64,000 nucleotides of DNA from Magicicada septendecula (taxonomy: Eukaryota > Arthropoda > Insecta > Hemiptera > Cicadidae), in contig CM068367.1 in NCBI GenBank assembly GCA_034769895.1, positions 124,843,927 through 124,907,926 of the forward strand. Reading direction: 5' to 3'. The translations under genes were made by a program, and so were the position numbers. Of the stretch, positions 39,050-49,686 are shown one piece after another. Numbering within the stretch: position 1 is the first letter of the stretch; each line of letters opens with the position of its first letter. The notes under the pieces are model-generated. The model was not told the DNA's origin. It made no database searches and saw only the letters and a program-made list of their open reading frames with translations.

Positions 39050-40228
39050 ATGGAACAGCAGCGGGACACCAAATTGAAGCGGATCTGTGACGCTATCCGG
39101 ATACAAGAAAACCCCAAGTACAGAATATATAAAGATGTAGTGTATAAAATTGTCAATGGCGGATGGAAGATTATGGTGCCTGACGCCATGGTGGAAGACC
39201 TCACCTGGATGTGTTATGAGAGTCTGGCTCATGCGGGGCCTTATAAATGTTACCTGGCAATGCGGGAGGATTTTGTGTGGCTAAATATGACCAGGAAAAT
39301 AAAGGCCATACTCCGCACATGCCACATCTGCCAAACAGCGAAATATCCGAACCAACATACCCAGGTTGAAATGGGTAACATTGTTGCACGTAATAAAAAT
39401 GACCTTGTCTGCATTGATTTTTTGGGTCCACTTCCTCGGGCGGCGCGTGGAATGAAGAACCTTGTGGTTGTTACGGATGCTTTTACCAAACATGTTAGCC
39501 TGTATGCTATTGGTAGACCTACAACGTCGGCCGTCATAAACATTATGCTAAATAGATACATGCCGAAAAATGGTCCCGTAAGGAAGATACTCTCAGATCA
39601 AGGTAAGCAATTTACGAACACCAAGTGGCACTCCGAGCTTGAGAAACACGGTGTTCAGACGGTCTTGACAGCGATCCGGAGACCGCAAGGTAACTTGGCC
39701 GAGCGGGTCAACAAGGAGTTGGGACGGTTATTCCGTACGTACTGTAATACTAACCAAAGTAAGTGGCCGGAATTCCTAGAATTTTTTGAATCAGCCATAA
39801 ATGGAAATTATAATTCTACTACTGGGTATACTCCGAATGAACTCCAAACTGGAGAAATGCCAGGCCGTGTCTGGGGTAAACACATTGAAAGGATAGCGAC
39901 GCATAATATGCCTATACCAGTCGAGATAAAGAAAATCGAGGCTAGAAGACGCATTAAAAAGTGCGCAGAGGAGCGCACGGAAAAATTCAATGCGGAACAT
40001 AAACTGGTGAAGTTCAAGACTGGAGAGAGTGTGCTTTTACGAGCATTAAATGTTGGTAGAAGGGAGGACAACACAGCCGCGAAGTTTTTTAGGCTGTATA
40101 ATGGTCCGTATACCCTGTCGGAACAAGTTGGGAAAAATACATTTATATTAACCAACCCAAATACCAACCGTGCGATTGGTAAATTCCATGCTTCCTCATT
40201 GAGGAAATATTATACTAAGGATCCATAA
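39050..40228 (+). CDS. Element D integrase, in a shifted frame
   Basis: 392 codons from the first ATG; the frame is open from 38978 and the sequence before the ATG (LEDSLKNKLKNIG) looks like the natural continuation of Pol. No canonical slippery heptamer lies in the overlap, so a small indel is more likely than programmed shifting. Zinc domain: LAH and CHIC are present, but the first His has become Tyr (CYESLAH against AHESLAH in element B). Catalytic core: CIDFLGPL, LSDQGKQF and GNLAERVNKEL supply D, D and E. The C-terminus has the NGPYTL form of the GPY/F module. Integrase inserts the cDNA into host chromatin. Confidence 0.93.
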   Translation: MEQQRDTKLKRICDAIRIQENPKYRIYKDVVYKIVNGGWKIMVPDAMVEDLTWMCYESLAHAGPYKCYLAMREDFVWLNMTRKIKAILRTCHICQTAKYPNQHTQVEMGNIVARNKNDLVCIDFLGPLPRAARGMKNLVVVTDAFTKHVSLYAIGRPTTSAVINIMLNRYMPKNGPVRKILSDQGKQFTNTKWHSELEKHGVQTVLTAIRRPQGNLAERVNKELGRLFRTYCNTNQSKWPEFLEFFESAINGNYNSTTGYTPNELQTGEMPGRVWGKHIERIATHNMPIPVEIKKIEARRRIKKCAEERTEKFNAEHKLVKFKTGESVLLRALNVGRREDNTAAKFFRLYNGPYTLSEQVGKNTFILTNPNTNRAIGKFHASSLRKYYTKDP

Positions 40229-40648
40229 ACTCAGAAATAAATGTCAGGATATAGGGGTACGAATGTGTAGCTATGTAAATATGTCAGTTCAGGTTTAAAT
40301 GTTGTATGTAAGATGACTCTGTGAATGAACAATAATCTAGTTTAGATAAGAAATGCCGTCTGTGTACTTTGTGACCCTGCATAAAGTTTGTTATCTGCTG
40401 TCAGGAACATGTGTGTTTGTTTTGGTTTTAAGGTTACCACGTGTCTTTGATTTGGTGCTTCTGTCAAAGTGACAGTTAGGAAATGTTAGTATTAATTGAG
40501 GATGTTTATTTGATTTTAGTTCGAGGGTATTATTATTATTTCAGGATTAGGAAATTGTTTTGGTTATATGAAAAAAAAAAATTTTATTTTTTGTTAGTTA
40601 ACTAAAAAAAAAAAAAAATTTTTTTTTTATGCGGGAAGGGGTTAATCC
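40229..40648 (+). other. 3' non-coding part of element D with polypurine tract
   Basis: No envelope ORF. A/T homopolymer runs at about 40570-40630 are followed by GCGGGAAGGGG (40631-40641), the likely polypurine primer. Confidence 0.6.
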
Positions 40649-42398
40649 TGCAACGAATCACAGGATCATGATATGCGGGGCAAGCTCATATATTACACAG
40701 ACAGAGGACATTCATGTTATATTGATAGATGGTTAAGTTTAGTTATGTTATCAGTTGTATTTAGTCAGTTTTAGTTTAGTAAAACTGTGCATTATTTATT
40801 TATTGTTATTCATGTACTGTGTTTGTGGAAATGTGCGCGTGTGCGCGAGTGGTAAACGTTTCCCGGGCGGTGTGTGAATTATTTATCGTTGTGTTTGACA
40901 TTAAACTGAACTTAGACATATGTATTGCTACATTCCCTATACATTTCTGACTATTGTTTACGTTCATGTATGATATTAGTATGTAGGCAGTTATGCATGA
41001 GATACGGGTTGTCTGATTACTGCTATGCATGCTGTTACAAAGTAAATGCACTCTACTGCATGAAAAGTGCATGTCACGATGTACTAACCATGTGACTTCC
41101 ATCCACCAATAGAATGCTGAGTGGTGGTTGGAAATTTTCTTAAGCCTGTCGTTACACAGGTAGTTCTTCTACGCCATCTACCGCGAACGGGACGTGCACT
41201 CCTTGTACAAGATTCTACCGCTTGCAAGGTGTTGTAAAAACTATTCGTCGTTAGTGAAACGGGAAGGCTCAGAACTGTGTGTGTAGTACATCTGCACACA
41301 GTATTGTTTTAACGCATTGCGTGTATAATTACGGCAGTTCTTCACTGCTGCTACCGCGAACGGTACATACTCCTTGTACAAGATTCTACCGCTTGCAAGG
41401 ATCTGTTAAGACTTTTCGGGGATAGTAATGCGTGTGACGCATAACAGTTGATATTATCTATTTACACACGGTATTATTAATATTGTAGTACTACGTGTGT
41501 AATAAGTGAGTGTAACTGTATCGCTGTGTGAGATTTTCCGCAGTGTCAATATCATAAATGGTTACGCAATAGTTCCATCAAGACGTTTCCGTGCTAGTGC
41601 AAGATTTCCTCATAGGGTGGTCTGCTGATCGCGGTACACCTTCGTATTCGCGTGAACACTTGAAGAAGCCGGAGTGGTATAAGTTCAATATACCGTTATT
41701 AGATTAAACTCACTGTCACCTGAGATATTACTTGGTCATAACTCTATATTAATTTGGCGAGTAATAAGATCCGTAGTACCGTTGTGTGTGCGAAGCGTCA
41801 GATTCATCGTGGGAATTGCAGGACACCAGCCCAGCTGTTATAGGCCCCAGCCCAGCTGTTATAGGACCAGCCCAGCTGTTATAGGACACCAGCCCAGCTG
41901 TTATAGGACCAGCCCAGCTGTTACAGGACACCAGCCCAGCTATCAGGACACCAGCCCAGCTGTTATAGGACGCCAGCCCAGCTGTTACAGGACACCAGCC
42001 CAGCTGTTATAGGACCAGCCCAGCTGTTATAGGACACCAGCCCAGCTGTTACAGGACGCCAGCCCAGCTGTAAACGTTTCTGGGGAAACGTCAGTCATTT
42101 ATAAGCCACACCTGACGAACCAACTACACCGCAAAGACCTGCCCCTCTCTTCAACAACATCATCGTGGGAATCTTCTTTATGTAACGTATCACATCTTGC
42201 GTATGAACATTATTTAACATTTTAAAAGAAAGACTCTATATCAAACATTACATTCTGTACATATCAAATATATCATATAAACAATTACTTGTGTTTGTGC
42301 AATAAATAATCTTAAACCCTCCAATATAGACTTTTAATTTGAGATACACATACTATCATATCCTATGCGCCAATAGTTTAGTAATTTGTGTTGTCGCA
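40649..42398 (+). repeat. 3' LTR of element D
   Basis: Same ends as the 5' LTR. It is longer by one minisatellite unit (12 units at 41820-42072). Few substitutions outside the array. Confidence 0.95.
41820..42072. repeat. 20-22 bp minisatellite in the 3' LTR of D, 12 units
   Basis: Same unit family as at 34823, with one extra 20-bp unit and several TTATAG/TTACAG variants. Confidence 0.95.
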
Positions 42399-42417
42399 AT
42401 ATATATATATTATTACG

Positions 42418-44149
42418 TGACAATTTGGCAAATTTAATTTAATTTAAATTTGTGGAGTCCTTCGATCTTGGAGCACCAAATTTAAACAACGTTACATATA
42501 CATAAATAGGTGTGAACGGTCTCACATTCAAGATTGACAAATTCTTTAAACATATAACATTTAAATAGGGGGTCAGGTGTATCTGCAATAAGAACTCTAC
42601 GGAACTTGAAACAGTAATTAAAATTTATTTGATACTATAAAAAAATATGTGCACATGGCACTGACTTCGATTTAAAAAACATTAGTTATTATTTGTTATA
42701 ATGCCGTAAGGCTTAAGATATATACATCCTTACTAACTAAACATTCTATGCTACTAAATAGTATATAAAAGAAAAATCTCATTTTTAGACTACTCAGTCT
42801 ATTAATATGTTTCAAAATCAATTTTTAAATCTTTTTTCTATATATGGTACGTACTCAAAAGATTAATAGTTATTACTTCTCAGTACTGTTTTCTCAAATA
42901 CTAATTGTTTTTATTTATATTCTTTGTAATCATTTTATATCATATTAATTTGATACTTGTTACGTTAATCGTATTTCCAAACATCTATGATTTTTAACTC
43001 TACTATACAAGAAATATTACTCTTATTTTTAAATAAAATATTAATGTCTTTAACTGTCTTTGTATACTGTGTATGATTAAGATATGAATAAGTTGTCTAT
43101 CACCTTATTGTCGTCAATCATACTCGATCATTTTTGTTCCATCGGTGTTCATCTTCGTCTCGCCTCCAGCGTCGGCTGTCTCTCTTCTCCTCTTGTCCAG
43201 CGTCGGCTGTCTCTCACTCTCTCGTCCTCTCCTCTTGTCCAGCGTCGTATCGCTATGGAACTGCTTCTCTTGTCCAGCGTCGTATCGCTATGGAACTTCT
43301 TCTCTTGTCCAGCGTCGTATCGCTATGGACTTCTTCAGTAGTGCTGTTATTAATTACAATGTTTGTCTTATAGCTTGGTTACGTATATGTACATAACTGG
43401 CAATTTAAACTGTTTATAAAAATATTAATAAATATGCCGTGCTGACGGGCATAAGCTCCCGCTGCATCGTGGATGATTCAAGAAAGAGAACCACTGAAGC
43501 TTGCGTGTCCTATTTATACCCATGTCTTGGTCGACACCCTTCAGTGATACAAAATCGACATGTTAGAAACTGTCTTTGGCGTCCGTTCCCCCACTCTTTG
43601 TCAAATTCACTATTTTTTATATTTCTGCGAATTGCAGAGTTCTGTAAGTATTTTTTTATACTTATAACTAATTTTACAACACATGTTCATTGTAATTTTG
43701 GACAGTGCAACTTAACCCTTTTGATTTGTACATAGTTATTTCACTATTGCACTTGTACGGCGTGTCACTTTCGCGTGGTTTTCGCACACAGTATTTATTA
43801 AATTTATTTACATTTTATGGTGATTTTGGATTTTAATTCTTAATTCTAGTTTATGAATAATTACGGAAAAACCGTCATTGTGCAATTATTCATACTGGGG
43901 TGGCAAACTTGCCTGCAGAGACCTGCGTTCACACACACTAGCAAAATACTGGTGTACACACTTTCAGTTACATTTGTGTGTGTGTGCACGTTGATTCAGG
44001 TCGAAACACCTGTTCATATTTTTGTCTGAGTCAAGCTTGCAATCCATAACATGCTTATTTCTAATATATTATTAATTATTTACAGTTTATTAAGTAAATT
44101 TAAATTTTTATATTTCATGCTCAGTACATCACTTATTTGTACTGTCGCA
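42418..44149 (-). repeat. 3' LTR of element B
   Basis: 1732 bp, read TGACAA...TGTCGCA on the plus strand. It contains four copies of a GTCCAGCGTCG-based repeat of about 35 bp at 43190-43336. Confidence 0.92.
43190..43336. repeat. About 35-bp tandem repeat in the 3' LTR of B
   Basis: Four GTCCAGCGTCG cores; the last three also share GTATCGCTATGGA. Open frames across this region are compositional and not genes. Confidence 0.85.
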
Positions 44150-44404
44150 TTATTCCTCTGCTTGGTAACAAAAAAAAATTTTAATAAATTTATTTATTAT
44201 ACATTTTTTTTTATCTATTTATTTATTATTATTATTTGCAAAAAAAAATATAACAAATAATAAAGAATAATATTCGTCATTTCACCCTTAATAGGAGTGT
44301 ATATAAATGTCTTACCTCCCCTCTTTCGTACGCTCACTGCTCGCGACCTTGAATTAGGGTGGCTTTACAAACAGCTGATTTGACTGGTTTCAATGACCTC
44401 TGTT
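44150..44404 (-). other. 3' non-coding region of element B
   Basis: Minus-strand reading gives a purine-rich AGCAGAGGAATAA next to the LTR (44150-44162) as the likely polypurine tract. No ORF of note. Confidence 0.5.
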
Positions 44405-47400
44405 TTATGTGTAGAACTTCTTAAATGACGTTGCGTGGAATTTACTAATTTCTTTCTTCTGTATCTCATCATATACAATGAAAGTGTTCTGTCCCACTCG
44501 CTGTCTTAACGTATACGGTCCATTATAAAGTCTGAAGAATTTCTTCGCCGTATTATCACTCCTTTTTCCCACTGGATTTGCTTTGAGTAGTATACTTTCT
44601 CCCACGTTGAATTGTTGTAACTTGTGAGTTAGATTAAATCTCTCTATTCTCTTGTTACCTCTCTCTCTTATTCGTTGCTTTGCGTATTCAATTTTCACAC
44701 TTATTGGTACAGGTACATTTTGGTTATTAGGTTTGTTTAGATATTTAGTCCAAAATCTGGTTGGCTTCTTATCTTCTTCTAATTCCATTGGAGTGTATCC
44801 TGTTGCTTCACTATAATTTTCGTTAATGGCTTTTTCAATAAATGGTAAATATTCTGCCCATTTATTGTGTTGATTATGGCAATATATTCGTAAATATTTA
44901 CCTAATTCTTTGTTAACTCTCTCAGCAAGGTTTCCTTGAGGATGTCTTATGGATGTGAGTACTGGTTGTATTCCATTTTCCCTTAACGTCCTCTCCCATT
45001 TTTCACTTTGGAATTGCACACCTTGATCACTGAGTATCTTCTTCATTTTTCCATATAACGGAATATATTTTTGCAGTAGTATCTTTAGAACAACTTTGGT
45101 TGTGGGTCGCATAATTGGGTACAGTCGGACTGCCTTGGAAAACACATCGATACATACCAATATGTGCTTCACACCTCGACTTGATCGTGGTAATGGTCCC
45201 AGAAAATCCACTGCAATTAGCTCTCCTTTGTTTTCCTTCTGTATACTCTGCATTCCTACATATGTGTGTAAATTCGGTCCTTTCGCCGTTTGACACTCAT
45301 AACACTTCTTTACTTCTTTCTTTATCTTTCGATACATATTATTGATCGTAAAATCTTCTCGTAGACTCAAATAACATTTCAGAGTGGCAGCATGTGCTAA
45401 ACTCTCATGTGCTGGTCGAATTAATTTTTGTAGCATGTCATTCGTTAGTACTATCTTCCAGTCTTGTCTTACTAACCTGAAAAGAATTCCATTTAGTACC
45501 TTATAATGATTTGGTAGCTGTTCTTGGTTCTTCATCTCCCTTATCGTTACATCCAAATCTTGTTGATGTGCTAAGTTTTTCAGCATTTGTTTTACTTCAT
45601 CATTCTCTTTGAATTTCATTGATAACAATCGTACTTCTTTCTTTTCATTCACATAAACTTCTTCACGTTCTTCTTTGATGTATCGGCTTAGTGTGTCCGC
45701 TACAATATTGTCTTTACCTTTACAGTATTTAATGGTAAATGAGTATTCGCTAATGGCTAAAATCCATCTTAATAATCGGGCATTTGTTACCTTGCATTTT
45801 AATAAAAATGATAATGCTTGGTGGTCAGTATGTATCTCAAAATGAGTACCATAAACATAATATCTGAATTGCTTAAGAGCGTATACTATAGCAAGTATTT
45901 CTTTTTCTGATGTGGAGTAGTGTTTTTCAGCTCCTTTGAAGACTCTACTGGCGTAGGCAATAACTCGGTGCTCTCCCATCGTATCTTGTTGATACAGTAC
46001 ACTTCCTACTGCGTAGTCACTAGCATCGGAGTATATTACGAATTTTCCTTCTCGTTGAGGGTGATGTAACATAATATTTTCAATGAACAACTCTTTCACT
46101 TGGTTAAAGGCATCTTGATGTTTCTCCTCCCACTTCCATTTTTTTTCTTTCTTCGTCAGCTCTAGAAGCGGTTGCGTATATCTTGCATATAACGGTGAGA
46201 ATCTTCTGTAGTATCCTGTGAGTCCTAAGAATGCTCTTAACTCTTTGAGATTTCCGGGTATAGGGAAATTAGTTATGCTGGAAATTTTGATAGGATCGGG
46301 TTGAATACCAGAGGATGAAATAATGTGACCTAGGAATTGGATAGAGGTTTTGATAAATTCGCATTTGTCTAGGTTAAGGGATATGTTCGCTTGCTTAAAT
46401 TTTTGGAATATCGTGCTTAGATGTTTTATATGTTCATCTAACGTTTTAGATACAACTAAGATATCATCTACAAATATCATGGTGTAGGGTTCCACTTCAG
46501 GTCCTAGGGCTTTTTCTAGACACTTTACGATGGCTGCTAAACTCGTGCTTAATCCGAAGGGTACTACCCTGTGTTGGTAGCATTTATTTTTATACAGGAA
46601 AGCAGTGTACTTTCTATTCTCTTCACAAATTGGAATCTGCCAGAAACTTGAGCATAAATCTAGCTTTGTCAGATACCTTGCTCCTTCACACTTAGTAAAT
46701 AATTCGTCCGCAGTTGGTGCACAGTCATACTCCTTTAATACAATGCTGTTCAGCTCCCTCATGTCAAGGCATAGACGTATCTCTCCATTTTTCTTCTTCA
46801 CTACCACTAGAGGATTCAGGAAGTTGTTGTTCGATCGCTCTATGACTCCACTTTCGATCATACACCGAATTTCGAGTTCAACCTCTTCCTCATATCGCAT
46901 TGGGATAGGGTATGTCTTCCTAATGACTTTTGTAGGGTCTGACACAACCATAGAGTGCTCGTATACTGTCGTCTGCATCGGTACTTCACTAAATACATCA
47001 CTATATTCTTCTATTAATTCGTGTAGTTTCTCTTCTTCCTGTGTCGTCATCCCTTCTTCTACCGCATTCACATGTCGATTTGGACCATATTGTATTTGTG
47101 GTTTGTACAAAGTAATAGGTGTTTCACTTACCTTGCACTCTTCTTCTTCGCTGTTCAGGTTTATTTCATATTGAACATTTTTATAATTACACATAATTAT
47201 ATTATCATTAATATTAATCTTAGCATTTATTGTATTTAGTATATCGATACCTAAAATTCCATCATAAATCAATTTATGCATAATTATCATAGGGTGTTCT
47301 AACTCTAGACTTTTATATGTTAGAGTTACATATGCTTGTTGTTTAACTCTTTCTTTTTTATTGGTAGCTGTTGTAATATTTAAATTATTTACGGGCAAAA

Positions 47401-47518
47401 TTGCAGTATTTTTAAAATATTTCTTGTTACGTTGAACCCATGCAGCGTTAAGAACAGACAGCTGGCTGCCGGTGTCAACAAGCATTCGTAATTTACACCT
47501 GTTTATGTTCACCGTCAC
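44405..47518 (-). CDS. Element B Pol: protease, RT, RNase H, integrase
   Basis: 1037 codons without interruption; the first codon listed is GTG because the true frame is open upstream to the UGA at 47639. Protease: LVDTGSQLS, catalytic Asp at residue 15. RT: FLNPLVVVKKK, LCLDMRELN, LDLCSSFWQIPI and FVDDILV. RNase H: YSDASDYAVGS, SEKEILAIVYA, HTDHQALSF. Integrase: zinc site AHESLAH with CYEC; core VDFLGPL, LSDQGVQF, GNLAERVNKEL; GPY/F module NGPYTL near the end. All catalytic residues I can check are present, so the enzyme set looks active. Translation must begin in gag, which requires decoding or bypassing the UGA. Confidence 0.95.
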   Translation of the reverse strand: MTVNINRCKLRMLVDTGSQLSVLNAAWVQRNKKYFKNTAILPVNNLNITTATNKKERVKQQAYVTLTYKSLELEHPMIIMHKLIYDGILGIDILNTINAKININDNIIMCNYKNVQYEINLNSEEEECKVSETPITLYKPQIQYGPNRHVNAVEEGMTTQEEEKLHELIEEYSDVFSEVPMQTTVYEHSMVVSDPTKVIRKTYPIPMRYEEEVELEIRCMIESGVIERSNNNFLNPLVVVKKKNGEIRLCLDMRELNSIVLKEYDCAPTADELFTKCEGARYLTKLDLCSSFWQIPICEENRKYTAFLYKNKCYQHRVVPFGLSTSLAAIVKCLEKALGPEVEPYTMIFVDDILVVSKTLDEHIKHLSTIFQKFKQANISLNLDKCEFIKTSIQFLGHIISSSGIQPDPIKISSITNFPIPGNLKELRAFLGLTGYYRRFSPLYARYTQPLLELTKKEKKWKWEEKHQDAFNQVKELFIENIMLHHPQREGKFVIYSDASDYAVGSVLYQQDTMGEHRVIAYASRVFKGAEKHYSTSEKEILAIVYALKQFRYYVYGTHFEIHTDHQALSFLLKCKVTNARLLRWILAISEYSFTIKYCKGKDNIVADTLSRYIKEEREEVYVNEKKEVRLLSMKFKENDEVKQMLKNLAHQQDLDVTIREMKNQEQLPNHYKVLNGILFRLVRQDWKIVLTNDMLQKLIRPAHESLAHAATLKCYLSLREDFTINNMYRKIKKEVKKCYECQTAKGPNLHTYVGMQSIQKENKGELIAVDFLGPLPRSSRGVKHILVCIDVFSKAVRLYPIMRPTTKVVLKILLQKYIPLYGKMKKILSDQGVQFQSEKWERTLRENGIQPVLTSIRHPQGNLAERVNKELGKYLRIYCHNQHNKWAEYLPFIEKAINENYSEATGYTPMELEEDKKPTRFWTKYLNKPNNQNVPVPISVKIEYAKQRIRERGNKRIERFNLTHKLQQFNVGESILLKANPVGKRSDNTAKKFFRLYNGPYTLRQRVGQNTFIVYDEIQKKEISKFHATSFKKFYT

Positions 47519-47638
47519 AATAGGGCATTGTGTTTGCTGCGCGTCTCGCTTTATATCCTGTTCGGTGCTTAATAAGTCTTCCCTAATATCGCAGGGGTAT
47601 ATGTTGTTTATTTCATAATTTTGCTTCCGTTTATTCAG

Positions 47639-48478
47639 TCATTGTGACGCCTTTGATGTAGACGGTCGGCTGTGGAATGTTACTGTCTCATTCATTCCTT
47701 GGCCTTCTCTCTTCAATTTTTTTTCGTCGTCCCCTCGTACTGCGGCAACGCGTTTGTCAGCTGGTTTTGAAAACTGTTTATGATTGGATGACCATGTAAC
47801 GTCTCCTTGTCGTCTAGCTGTATTATTTTGTTCAGTTTCTTTAGCTGTGCGTGTTGTAGTGTTGTACATTGGTGGCGAATAATTTATTTTATAATTATCA
47901 CGGTGCGGTGTAGTGTTTTGTATTGATTTCTTGTCATCTCTGTGATAATTATGGTGATGATTTGCGTGTTTTTGTTCCCAGTGTTGTGTGTTCTTACCTT
48001 TATTGATATTCTCCGACTGTGTTACAAGGATTAAAAATTCTTCTATGGTTTTGATCCCTTGTGTATAAACTGCTAACTGGATATCTCGCTGAAAATGGTA
48101 AGATAATTTTGAAACAATCTCATATTCTGAGAATTTAGGTTTGAGATGCTTTACACGTTCTATTTGTGTAATTGTGTATTGTTCAATACTCTGCTGTCCT
48201 TGTGGATTGAACTTTCCATATTCAAGTTGATCCCGTACTTGTCGTTGGGTATGTAGATTCCAGTATCGGTTCTCGAATGCTTCACGAAACTGCTGATATG
48301 TACTTACGTTATCTCTAATAATAGAGTACCATTGGCTGGCTGAATCTCTAAGATATCGCGTGACGAAGTCTATCTTCTCGTCGTCATTTATTGCACTCCC
48401 AATTTTTTCTATTTCCTTCTCTACTCTTGCTAGGAATTCCATACTGTTCTCCCCTTTACCACCTGAGAACTTAAGTCA
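47639..48478 (-). CDS. Element B Gag core, between two in-frame UGA codons
   Basis: The segment after the UGA at 48476-48478 reads LKFSGGKGENSMEFLARVEKEIEKIG, homologous to the Gag core of element D (YGRENENPMNFIQV). It is followed by ASQWYSIIRD and FENRYWN. The first ATG in this segment is at 48442. A basic, Asn/His-rich tail with no zinc knuckle ends at UGA 47639-47641. The same frame then runs into protease after about 50 codons. Loss of initiation before the first UGA would remove the start of the core, so this block is probably part of a longer polyprotein. Confidence 0.85.
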
Positions 48479-49267
48479 GCTCCTTTCTTCTGTTGGTGTA
48501 GGAAATATGGTCATTTGGTTCTGTCGTCTTCTTAACTCGCTTCGTAGTTGGTTCATTTCCTCTTTAATCTCTTCTTTCATATGTGATACGTCTCCCGAAC
48601 GGTCTTTCGTAGTTTCTTCAATTTTATTCTCAATAACTACAGTATGTGCTTCTATTTCTCTAAGTTTACTGGTATTTACTTGGGATACATTATTAATAGC
48701 TTGGATTTTATCATCCTGCTCTCTCGTTATAGTAGTTAAAGTATCATTTATTTGTTTATGCGTTTCTTTTAAATCTTTTCTCCACTCGAGACGTAATTCT
48801 TTTTGTTTATTTTCAATCCGTACAACTTGTTCATGTAAGGCTTGTTTAAAATTATTCTCTAGAGTATCAATACGTATGTTGGTGTCATTAATTTTTTCGG
48901 TTAACTGCGCATTACTGTCAATTATACTTTGTTTTATTTCAAGATTATCAATCTTTAACTCTTCTAGGCTCTCTGTAATTTTTATGGTGTCCTGTCTAAA
49001 GTTTTCGGACTGTAGCTCTACTTTATTTTCTAAATTTTCTGTTTGTTTTGCTAAGTTATTTTCTAAACTTTCTGTTTGTTTTGCTAAGTTATTTTCTAAA
49101 CTTTCTATTTGTTTTGTATTTATTTCATCTATTTTTCTTATTTGTTTGACATTCTCCTCTTTCACATCCTCTATAAATTTTTCGGCTTGTTTTATGACTA
49201 GTTCGTCCATCATGGCGAGTATCGTATTTTTAAATGCTTCTAAATTCAACCCTCCTGGTTCTGCCAT
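48476..49267 (-). CDS. Element B Gag N-terminal coiled-coil segment
   Basis: 263 codons from ATG at 49267 (MAEPGGLNLEAF) to UGA at 48476-48478. It is almost entirely heptad-like coiled coil with internal repeats of SLENNLAKQTE. Homologous in position and style to the N-terminal coiled coil of element D Gag. The frame continues beyond the UGA into the Gag core. The large open frame on the opposite strand here (48360-49307) is a shadow. Confidence 0.85.
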   Translation of the reverse strand: MAEPGGLNLEAFKNTILAMMDELVIKQAEKFIEDVKEENVKQIRKIDEINTKQIESLENNLAKQTESLENNLAKQTENLENKVELQSENFRQDTIKITESLEELKIDNLEIKQSIIDSNAQLTEKINDTNIRIDTLENNFKQALHEQVVRIENKQKELRLEWRKDLKETHKQINDTLTTITREQDDKIQAINNVSQVNTSKLREIEAHTVVIENKIEETTKDRSGDVSHMKEEIKEEMNQLRSELRRRQNQMTIFPTPTEERS

Positions 49268-49686
49268 GTTGAATAATTATTATATTTATTTAATAGTAAT
49301 TCTTTAAAAATTATTATTGATAACCGTTCCCTACTTATTTATTTATTTCTGTATTTTTATTAATGGTTATTATTAATACTCATTATAGTTACACCTGTTA
49401 CATAGACAACAATATCATTTGTGGTGGGCGCCAGCTGTGTGATTACACAACAATTAACATTACATTCAGTTACTGTTTACTACAAATAATAATTACATAT
49501 TATACATTTTTCATTTAACACTCTTTATATATTTTAGAGCAACCATTTAGCTACATAAAAAAATTTTAATAGTCAAATGATGGGTATCGGGTCATACATT
49601 CATGATCTACAATTTATGTCACAAATTTTTGTACGTAAATTTAGGCATGTCATGCCCCACGTCCAGGGCGACAAATTTATATAACG
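49268..49686 (-). other. 5' leader of element B with primer sites
   Basis: Near the LTR, minus strand, TGTCGCCCTGGACGTGGGGC (49654-49673) resembles a tRNA-Lys primer site with extra bases. A second, TGGCGCCCACCACAAATG, lies at 49416-49433. Confidence 0.5.

Larger units (their letters stand above)
33652..42398 (+). mobile_element. Element D: Gypsy retrotransposon, nearly intact
   Basis: Two LTRs of 1731 and 1750 bp flank a primer site, one gag-pol frame and a separate integrase frame. The LTRs differ at only a few positions outside a tandem array, so insertion is recent. The element sits in an AT repeat with ATAT on both sides (33648-33651 and 42399-42402), a plausible but ambiguous target duplication. 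No envelope gene is present between integrase and 3' LTR. Confidence 0.95.

Noticed and set aside
43084-43396. Three overlapping short frames across the LTR B tandem repeat (also at 50353-50735)
   Set aside because: Repeats whose unit length lets several frames stay open; located in the LTR.
48360-49307. 315-codon plus-strand frame opposite the gag of element B
   Set aside because: Shadow of the heptad-rich coiled coil on the minus strand; Ser/Phe/Leu-rich with no family features.
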